21,391 nt of DNA from an uncultured Romboutsia sp. (GTDB taxonomy: Bacteria > Bacillota > Clostridia > Peptostreptococcales > Peptostreptococcaceae): assembly GCA_937907205.1 (NCBI GenBank), contig CALESE010000111.1:1-21391 (forward strand), written 5' to 3'. The translations under genes were made by a program, and so were the position numbers. Of this stretch, positions 15,825-21,391 are shown piece by piece (position 1 is the stretch's first letter; every line of letters starts with the position of its first letter). The notes below the pieces were generated by a model. That model was not told where the DNA came from. It ran no database searches and saw nothing but the letters and a program-made list of their open reading frames with translations.

Positions 15825-15841
15825 TTTCGAAGGAGGAATTT

Positions 15842-16894
15842 ATGAAACTTAAAAAGTTACTATCTTTAGGTTTAGTTACAGTTATGACAACTGGTTCATT
15901 AGTTGGATGTGGTTCAAAATCAGAGACATCTAAAGATGCTTCAGGAAAATCAGGAGAACCAATAAAAATAGGTATGGTTACAGATACAGGTGGTGTAAAT
16001 GACGAATCATTCAACCAATCTGCTTGGACAGGATTAAAAAAATTAGAAGAAGAATTTGGAACAGATAAAGTAGAAGTTAAATACTTAGAATCTAAACAAG
16101 ATGCTGATTATATTCCAAATATAGAGCAATTAGTCGATGAAGATACTGATTTAGTAATAGGAGTAGGATTCAAATTGGCAGATGCTATATCAGAAGCTTC
16201 TAAAAACTATCCAGAAAATGAATTTGTTCTTATAGATGCTACAATTGGAGAAACTCAACCAGAAAATGTAACATCATTATTATTCCAAGATCAAGTTTCA
16301 GCTTATATGACAGGATTAGTAGCTGGTAGACAAACTACTACTAACAAAGTTGGTTTCATAGGTGGTATAGCTGGAGAAGTTATAGATAGATTTGATTATG
16401 GATTTAGAGCAGGTGTTGAAGCTGCTAATCCAGATGCAGAAATATTTGTTCAATATACAAACAGTTTTACTGATATGGCTTTAGGTAAATCTATAGCTAA
16501 TCAAATGCACTCTAAAGGTGTAGATATAATATTCACTGCAGCAGGAGCTTGTGGTATAGGTGCTATAGAGGCAGCTAAAGAAAATGGTAAATTTGCTATA
16601 GGTGTTGACCAAGATCAAAATGCTTTAGCACCAGAAAATGTAATAACTTCAGCAATGAAAAATATAGATTCTGCAATATACAATGTAGGAAAATCTTTAT
16701 TAGAAGGTAATTACAAAGGTGGACAAACTATAGTTAATACATTAGAGATGAATGGAGTTGGTATAGCTCCAACAAGTGATAAAAATGTTGCTCCAGATGT
16801 ATTAGAGTACGTTAAAGCAGAAGCTGAAAAAATCAAAAAAGGAGAAATAAAAGTTCCTGAAAATAAAAAAGAATATGAAGAATTAAATAAATAA
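15842..16894 (+). CDS. BMP family nucleoside-binding lipoprotein of an ABC importer
   Basis: It is the membrane-anchored substrate-binding protein of a nucleoside ABC importer (NupN/PnrA/BmpA-like). The 350 residues begin with a lipoprotein signal peptide, MKLKKLLSLGLVTVMTTGSLVGC, with the lipobox SLVGC giving lipidated C23. A Ser/Lys-rich linker follows, then the periplasmic-binding fold: KIGMVTDTGGVNDESFNQSAW (first strand and ligand loop), FVLIDATIG, VSAYMTGLVAGR, KVGFIGGIAGEVIDRF, FTAAGACGIGAIEAAKE and AIGVDQDQN. The Asp, Phe and Asn in those loops match the purine nucleoside-binding pattern of PnrA. AAGGAGG precedes the ATG. Unlike many relatives it is in its own unit, with a terminator and 323 bases before the ATPase gene, which would allow lipoprotein production in excess of the transporter. 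Confidence 0.94.
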   Translation: MKLKKLLSLGLVTVMTTGSLVGCGSKSETSKDASGKSGEPIKIGMVTDTGGVNDESFNQSAWTGLKKLEEEFGTDKVEVKYLESKQDADYIPNIEQLVDEDTDLVIGVGFKLADAISEASKNYPENEFVLIDATIGETQPENVTSLLFQDQVSAYMTGLVAGRQTTTNKVGFIGGIAGEVIDRFDYGFRAGVEAANPDAEIFVQYTNSFTDMALGKSIANQMHSKGVDIIFTAAGACGIGAIEAAKENGKFAIGVDQDQNALAPENVITSAMKNIDSAIYNVGKSLLEGNYKGGQTIVNTLEMNGVGIAPTSDKNVAPDVLEYVKAEAEKIKKGEIKVPENKKEYEELNK

Positions 16895-16902
16895 TTCTAT
16901 TA

Positions 16903-16941
16903 TAAAAGGGCTATCCTAATAACAGGATAGCCTTTATTATT
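16903..16941 (+). terminator. Intrinsic terminator after the BMP lipoprotein gene
   Basis: GGCTATCCT (16908-16916) pairs with AGGATAGCC (16923-16931) over a 6-base loop, flanked by A-rich sequence and followed by TTTATTATTT. Confidence 0.88.
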
Positions 16942-17135
16942 TAATGAATTTGTAAAAATATAATCCACAATAAAATATTAAAATTTATATATTCAATTAT
17001 ATGCAAGTTTAATTAAAATATTTTGATAAGTTTTGGAAATAATAATTATATATGATTTAATATTACTAAATATAGTATACAATATTCGTATAAAATAGAT
17101 AAAAAACAACATAAAAAAACAATTAATAATAAAAA

Positions 17136-17177
17136 AGTGTAAAACTATTTGTTATACATAATGTATTTTAGTATAAT
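17136..17177 (+). promoter_or_regulatory. Promoter of the ATPase-permease operon with operator-like repeat
   Basis: TTGTTA (17149-17154) and TATAAT (17172-17177) are 17 bases apart, a strong sigma-A match, with a start near 17184. The spacer opens with ATACAT-A-ATGTAT (17154-17166), an inverted repeat between -35 and -10 where a repressor could block RNA polymerase. AGTGTAAAA (17136-17144) lies just upstream, as before the lipoprotein gene. The regulator is unknown. Confidence 0.6.
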
Positions 17178-17217
17178 ATAAATGTTGACTATTAAATTAA
17201 GGAGGATAAAAAGAGCG

Positions 17218-18780
17218 ATGAATAATAGTAATATCGACTACAGTCAAAAAGTTGTTGAAATGAAAAACATAACTAAAAAATTCGGTAGTTTTGTTGCAAA
17301 TGATAACATAAACTTGACTGTTCATAAAGGTGAAGTACATGCTCTTTTAGGGGAAAATGGAGCGGGTAAATCTACTCTGATGAACATATTATATGGATTA
17401 TATCACCAAACATCAGGTGAAATACATATAAATGGAAAATTAGTTAATATGGATAACCCTAATGTTGCCATAGAAAATGGTATAGGAATGGTTCATCAAC
17501 ATTTCATGTTAGTTCAGCCTTTTACAGTGGCACAAAATATAATATTAGGGACTGAACCTACAAAAGGTTTAGGAGCTGTAGATATAAATAAGGCTATACA
17601 AGATGTTAAAGATATCTCAGAAAAGTATGGATTATATGTTGATCCAAATGCTAAAGTTGAGGATATAACTGTTGGTATGCAACAAAGAGTAGAAATATTA
17701 AAAGCATTATATAGAGGTGCTGAAATATTAATATTAGATGAGCCTACGGCAGTTTTAACACCAAAAGAAATACAAGAACTTATACAAATAATAAGAAACT
17801 TAACTAAAGAAGGTAAGTCTATAATAATAATAACTCATAAATTAAAAGAAATAAAAGCAGCTGCTGATTACTGTACTATAATAAGGAGAGGTAAGTACAT
17901 AGATACAGTTAAAGTTTCTGAGTCAAGTGAAGATGATTTAGCAGCGATGATGGTCGGTAGAGAAGTTAACTTTAAAGTTGATAAAGGTGAAGCTAAACCT
18001 AAGCAAACAGTTCTAGAAATAAAGGATTTAATAGTTAAAGACAATAGAAAAATATCAGTTGTAGATGGATTATCATTAGAAGTTAAAGCTGGTGAGATAT
18101 TAGGTATAGCTGGTATAGATGGAAATGGTCAATCAGAGTTAGTTGAGGCCTTAACTGGACTTAGAAAATCTCAATCAGGAAGTATAAAAATAAACGGACA
18201 TGAAGTTTTAAATAATACTCCTAAAGAATTATTCAAAAAAGGTATAAAAAATATACCAGAAGATAGACATAAAAGAGGATTAATACTTGATTTTACAGTA
18301 GCTGAAAATACTGTACTTCAAAATTATAAAGATGCAAGATTTTCTAAAAATGGAATATTAGATAAAGAAGCTATTGAAAAATATGCAGATGGAATAATAG
18401 AAAGGTTTGATGTTAGACCTACTGATCACACTGTAAAAGCAAGAGCCTTATCAGGAGGTAATCAACAAAAGATTATAATTGGTAGAGAAGTTGATAATAT
18501 AGAAGTATCAAGAGCATCTACAGGAGAAGCTCAATTATTAATCGCAACTCAACCGACAAGAGGACTAGATGTAGGAGCTATAGAATTCGTTCATAAAGCT
18601 TTAGTTAAGCAAAGAGATGAAGGGAATGCAGTTTTATTAGTATCTCTAGAACTTGATGAAGTTATGAATGTATCTGATAGAATAGCAGTAATATACGAAG
18701 GAAAAATAGTAGGAGTAGTTGATGCAAAAGACGCAGATGAAAATACATTAGGATTAATGATGGCAGGAGGTGACGAATAA
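17218..18780 (+). CDS. Nucleoside ABC importer ATPase (two fused NBDs, NupO/YufO-like)
   Basis: It powers the importer whose lipoprotein is at 15842. Two nucleotide-binding domains are fused in 520 residues. NBD1 has Walker A GENGAGKST (45-53), Q-loop VHQHFMLVQ, the family's atypical signature VGMQQ (152-156), Walker B ILILDEPTAVL (D174, E175) and H207. NBD2 has a degenerate Walker A (GIDGNGQSE, Q305 in place of Lys), signature LSGGNQQK (411-418) and QPTRGLDVG (445-453). Such asymmetry is normal in this family. An insertion of about 8-10 residues (about 427-438) lies between signature and Walker B in NBD2. I start at ATG 17218 behind AAGGAGG (17199-17205); ATG 17182 would lie at the transcription start. 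Its stop overlaps the next start by one base. Confidence 0.94.
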   Translation: MNNSNIDYSQKVVEMKNITKKFGSFVANDNINLTVHKGEVHALLGENGAGKSTLMNILYGLYHQTSGEIHINGKLVNMDNPNVAIENGIGMVHQHFMLVQPFTVAQNIILGTEPTKGLGAVDINKAIQDVKDISEKYGLYVDPNAKVEDITVGMQQRVEILKALYRGAEILILDEPTAVLTPKEIQELIQIIRNLTKEGKSIIIITHKLKEIKAAADYCTIIRRGKYIDTVKVSESSEDDLAAMMVGREVNFKVDKGEAKPKQTVLEIKDLIVKDNRKISVVDGLSLEVKAGEILGIAGIDGNGQSELVEALTGLRKSQSGSIKINGHEVLNNTPKELFKKGIKNIPEDRHKRGLILDFTVAENTVLQNYKDARFSKNGILDKEAIEKYADGIIERFDVRPTDHTVKARALSGGNQQKIIIGREVDNIEVSRASTGEAQLLIATQPTRGLDVGAIEFVHKALVKQRDEGNAVLLVSLELDEVMNVSDRIAVIYEGKIVGVVDAKDADENTLGLMMAGGDE

Positions 18781-19871
18781 TGACTGATAAATTAAAAAAG
18801 AAAAAAGTCTCTCTAGCAGAGAATACTATATTATTCTCTTTAGTATCAATAGTATTAGGATTAGTAGTAGGAGCGATAGCTTTACTTATAGCTGGATTTG
18901 ATCCTATACACGCTTATTCTGCTATGATAGAAGGAATATTTGGAAAACCTAAGTTTATAGCTTGGACTATAATAAGATCTACACCACTTATATTAACTGG
19001 TCTTTCAATAGCATTTGCATTTAAGACTGGATTATTCAATATAGGTGCAGAAGGACAGTTTATAATAGGTTCTTTAGTTGCTACTATAGTTGGAGCAGGT
19101 ATAGAATTACCAGCAATAATACATATACCACTTGTTCTTATAATGGCAGCACTTGGTGGTGCTATATGGGGTGGATTTGCTGGATGGTTAAAATCTAAGT
19201 TTGGAATAAATGAAGTTATAGCTACAATAATGCTTAACTGGATAGCATTTTACTTAAGTAACTTTATGATAAAATCTACAGCATTAGCTAGACCAAATAG
19301 TGAAGCTTCGATAAGTATACATGAGAGTGCAAGTTTAGGTATAAATTGGTTGACTGATTTAGTTGGACCAGCTACAAAAGTTAACTGGGGTATAGTTATA
19401 TCTATAATACTTGTATTATTAATAGCATTTATATTATTTAAAACAACTCTTGGATTTGAATTAAGAGGAGTTGGATTTAATAAATTTGGTGCTGAATATG
19501 GTGGAATAAATGTTAATTCGTCAATATTAAAATCTATGGCAATAGCAGGTTTATTAGCAGGTATAGCAGGAGCTATACAGGTTATGGGTGTATCTCACAA
19601 TATAACAATACTTGCAGCACAAGAGGGATACGGATTTGATGGTATAGCTGTTGCGCTTATAGCGAACAGCAATCCAATAGGAGTTATATTCTCAGGTTTA
19701 TTATTTGGTGCATTCAAATATGGTGGAACTAAGATGCAATCTATAGGTGCACCATCAGAAGTGGTAAACATAGTAATCGGTTCTATAGTTTACTTTATAG
19801 CTTTAAGCAGTGTATTAAGAATGTTATATATAAAAATGAGAGATAAAAAAAATAAAGGGGGCAATGTATAA
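18780..19871 (+). CDS. Nucleoside ABC importer permease 1 (NupP/YufP-like)
   Basis: It is an integral membrane subunit of the BPD_transp_2 (branched-chain amino acid/ribose/nucleoside) permease family. The 363 residues are mostly hydrophobic, with roughly eight to ten membrane segments. Family motifs are TPLILTGLSIAFAFKTGLFNIGAEGQF, KSKFGINEVIATIMLNWIAF, GFELRGVGFNKFGAEYGGINV and the EAA-like loop region GIDGIA-type stretch YGFDGIAVALIANSNPIG. Its ATG overlaps the ATPase stop by one base and uses an AGGAGG inside the ATPase gene, so translation is coupled. It pairs with the permease at 19871 to form the heterodimeric channel, the usual arrangement for this transporter. Confidence 0.93.
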   Translation: MTDKLKKKKVSLAENTILFSLVSIVLGLVVGAIALLIAGFDPIHAYSAMIEGIFGKPKFIAWTIIRSTPLILTGLSIAFAFKTGLFNIGAEGQFIIGSLVATIVGAGIELPAIIHIPLVLIMAALGGAIWGGFAGWLKSKFGINEVIATIMLNWIAFYLSNFMIKSTALARPNSEASISIHESASLGINWLTDLVGPATKVNWGIVISIILVLLIAFILFKTTLGFELRGVGFNKFGAEYGGINVNSSILKSMAIAGLLAGIAGAIQVMGVSHNITILAAQEGYGFDGIAVALIANSNPIGVIFSGLLFGAFKYGGTKMQSIGAPSEVVNIVIGSIVYFIALSSVLRMLYIKMRDKKNKGGNV

Positions 19872-20806
19872 TGGAAGATATAGCTTTAATTATTAGTACA
19901 ACTTTAATGTATTCTACACCCCTTATATTTGCAGCATTAGGTGGAGTATTTTCTGAAAACTCAGGTATAGTTAACATAGGTATAGAAGGTATGATGACTA
20001 TAGGTGCTTTTGCAGGAGCAGCATCAGGGTTTTTACTAGGAAATCCATGGTTAGCATTTATAATAGGTGGATTAGCAGGTGGATTATTTGCTTTAATTCA
20101 TGCTTTTGCTACAGTAACTTGTAATGCAGACCATACAATATCTGGGGTTGCTATAAACTTACTAGCTCCAGGGGTTGCATTATTTACTTCTAAAATAATG
20201 TTTGATGGTGCTACAATGACACCAACAATACCAATGGAAAATAAAATACCAAGACCATTAAATGGTATATTCCCTCAAGGAAGTATATTAGATACAATAT
20301 TTAATTCTTATGCTACTGTATTTTTAGCATTTGTATTAGTATTTGTAGTATGGTATGTATTATATAAAACTAAGTTTGGCCTTAGAGTTAGAGCAGTTGG
20401 TGAGCATCCAGGTGCAGCAGATACATTAGGTGTCAATGTTACAAAGACAAGATATATGGCGGTTATAATATCTGGTATATTAGCAGGTCTTGGAGGGGCA
20501 TCAATGAGTTTAGCAGTTGTTTCTTCATTCAGACCAACATTAATATCTGGACAAGGGTATATTGCTATGGCGGCAGTTATATTTGGTAAGTGGAGGCCAC
20601 AATGGGCTATGGTAGCTTGTTTACTATTTGGTTTCTCTACTGCATTATCAGTATTCTTTGGAAATCCAGAGTTACCATTCAGTATAAATGAAAATATATT
20701 ATCTATGATACCTTATATAGTTACTTTAATAGTACTTGTATTATTTGTAAAAAGTTCTAAAGCGCCAGCAGCTCTTGGAAGTGCGTACAAAAAAGGTGAA
20801 AGATAA
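19871..20806 (+). CDS. Nucleoside ABC importer permease 2 (NupQ/YufQ-like)
   Basis: It is the second membrane subunit of the importer, 311 residues, in the same BPD_transp_2 family but shorter than its partner. It shows TPLIFAALGGVFSENSGIVNIG followed by EGMMTIGAF, CNADHTISGVAINLLAPG, KTKFGLRVRAVGEHPGAADTLGVNV and the coupling region GQGYIAMAAVIFGKWRPQWA. About eight membrane segments are visible. Its ATG overlaps the stop of permease 1 by one base, with AAAGGGGG upstream in that gene. It ends the operon, and two hairpins follow. A cytoplasmic nucleoside-processing gene is not attached, so the imported nucleoside cannot be specified. Confidence 0.93.
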   Translation: MEDIALIISTTLMYSTPLIFAALGGVFSENSGIVNIGIEGMMTIGAFAGAASGFLLGNPWLAFIIGGLAGGLFALIHAFATVTCNADHTISGVAINLLAPGVALFTSKIMFDGATMTPTIPMENKIPRPLNGIFPQGSILDTIFNSYATVFLAFVLVFVVWYVLYKTKFGLRVRAVGEHPGAADTLGVNVTKTRYMAVIISGILAGLGGASMSLAVVSSFRPTLISGQGYIAMAAVIFGKWRPQWAMVACLLFGFSTALSVFFGNPELPFSINENILSMIPYIVTLIVLVLFVKSSKAPAALGSAYKKGER

Positions 20807-20811
20807 TTTTA

Positions 20812-20836
20812 AAGATGATAGCTTAGCTATCATCTT
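20812..20836 (+). terminator. First hairpin after the importer operon
   Basis: AAGATGATAGC (20812-20822) pairs perfectly with GCTATCATCTT (20826-20836) over a 3-base loop. The tail ATATTG is poor in T, so it may stabilise the 3' end rather than terminate. Confidence 0.6.
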
Positions 20837-20846
20837 ATATTGTTGA

Positions 20847-20892
20847 AAAATAGCTACTTTTATTAAAAATAAAAGTAGCTATTTTGCTTTTT
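20847..20892 (+). terminator. Second hairpin, main terminator of the importer operon
   Basis: AAAATAGCTACTTTTATT (20847-20864) pairs perfectly over 18 bp with 20868-20885, with loop AAA. The right arm ends in TTTT and GCTTTTT follows. Confidence 0.85.
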
Positions 20893-20951
20893 ATACACTT
20901 CTTTCACTGATGCTTTGTGTATAAGATTATTTAATCTTTTATATTAATATT

Positions 20952-20990
20952 TATAAAAATAAAAGAATGTAGACCTTGCCTACACTCTTT
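20952..20990 (-). terminator. Terminator for the minus-strand PH-domain gene
   Basis: On the minus strand AAAGAGTGTAG and CTACATTCTTT (plus 20980-20990 and 20962-20972) form an 11-bp stem with one G-U wobble, followed by TTATTTTTATAA. On the plus strand that same pair is an A/C mismatch, so the structure favours the minus strand. Confidence 0.65.
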
Positions 20991-21042
20991 AGTGAGCTAT
21001 AAATATGCTAACATTAAAGTTTGTATTATGTATTGATAACAA

Positions 21043-21300
21043 TTATATAGTATTTTTTAGTAGTCTATTTTTTATAGTTTTATATATATCATTATAATAA
21101 TATCCAGTTTTTATTTTTTCTTTATTTAATCCAGCAAGTATATGAAGCTCTCCTTTTGATAATTTTAATACAGAACTTATAGGTGTTTGTCTTAATTTTA
21201 CATATTGTATTTTTCTATAATCAATAATACTAATATATTTTATAAATAAACCTCTTGATACTGATACTGTATATTCTCCAATATAAATACCTTTAGTCAT
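21043..21300 (-). CDS. Bacterial PH-domain (YdbS/YdbT-like) fragment
   Basis: The 85 residues resemble the last bPH_2 domain of YdbS/YdbT-type membrane proteins: GEYTVSVSRGLFIKY, YRKIQYVKLRQTPISSVLKL, then a short strand and a C-terminal helix. Such proteins normally have membrane helices before the domain. The frame stays open upstream of the ATG and reads a hydrophobic stretch, KIFLIIILLYNFLTY, back to a TGA about 70 bases upstream, but contains no ATG, GTG or TTG. The ATG at 21300 has no visible ribosome binding site. This suggests a gene that lost its 5' part by truncation or frameshift, or a short protein with an unusual start. A matching terminator lies downstream on the same strand. 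It may be a pseudogene; the function of bPH_2 proteins is largely unknown. Confidence 0.5.
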   Translation of the reverse strand: MTKGIYIGEYTVSVSRGLFIKYISIIDYRKIQYVKLRQTPISSVLKLSKGELHILAGLNKEKIKTGYYYNDIYKTIKNRLLKNTI

Positions 21301-21391
21301 GTAAGTTAAGAAATTATATAAAAGAATAATTATTAAAAAGATTTTATTTATCTTAATAATTATATTTCAATTCTGTGAATTAGCAATAAGC

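Larger units (their letters stand above)
16895..17217 (+). other. Intergenic region between lipoprotein and ATPase genes
   Basis: These 323 bases hold the terminator of the lipoprotein gene (16903-16941), about 190 bases of AT-rich DNA in which I see no gene or known riboswitch, and the ATPase promoter with an operator-like inverted repeat (17136-17177). Confidence 0.7.

Noticed and set aside
15819..15838. CodY-box-like AATTTTCGAAGG before the lipoprotein gene
   Set aside because: Too many mismatches to the 15-base CodY consensus, and the right half is the ribosome binding site.
15639..15841. Purine or other riboswitch before the nucleoside importer lipoprotein
   Set aside because: I looked for the conserved purine aptamer core and flanking stem; the region is nearly pure A/T and shows neither.

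Overview
The window is AT-rich, has strong AAGGAGG-type ribosome binding sites and several TTG starts, and carries a spore cortex-lytic enzyme (SleC) next to a PrsW protease. This points to a spore-forming, low-GC Clostridia member, most likely Peptostreptococcaceae related to Clostridioides difficile. That placement is inference from SleC likeness and the remembered sleC-prsW adjacency; no database was searched. The content is mostly chromosomal housekeeping. I see no IS element, prophage block, CRISPR array, tRNA or rRNA.

Layout. Bases 1-53 hold an unusually GC-rich end of an unidentified reading frame. At 61-1335 (minus) is sleC, with a sigma-K-like promoter in the gap it shares with divergent prsW (1457-2161). 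A same-direction run follows: a small protein with a HEPN RNase-type R-x6-H motif (2244-3044), type I signal peptidase (3085-3618), a TIM-barrel AP-endonuclease-2/sugar isomerase-like protein (3622-4380) and a ThrRS-like/uridine-kinase-like fusion (4421-6088). Next come glutaminase (6180-7097), endonuclease IV (7321-8157), a convergent RusA-like resolvase (8198-8602, minus), QueG (8667-9575), a Lon-type protease (9693-11921), endonuclease III (12090-12719) and a VanW-family protein (12722-14029). The end holds trmL (14246-14716), degV (14759-15604) and a nucleoside-type BMP/ABC importer (lipoprotein 15842-16894; ATPase and two permeases 17218-20806, joined by 1-base stop/start overlaps). A minus-strand PH-domain fragment (21043-21300) closes the window.

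Functional themes. Two enzymes initiate or continue base-excision repair (Nfo, Nth). TrmL and QueG both modify the tRNA anticodon wobble position. The BMP lipoprotein and the NBD/permease genes form one importer made from two transcription units, each with its own upstream region. Nearly every unit ends in a clear intrinsic terminator.

The points most worth a second look are the orphan HEPN-motif protein in a housekeeping run, a consensus -35 box (TTGACA) built into the terminator hairpin before glutaminase, a 56-bp perfect palindrome after the VanW gene, a RusA-like protein with a changed active-site position, a short insertion in the transporter ATPase, and the PH-domain remnant that has kept its own terminator. 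I did not find a clearly new multi-gene system; the HEPN protein is the best single candidate for undescribed biology.
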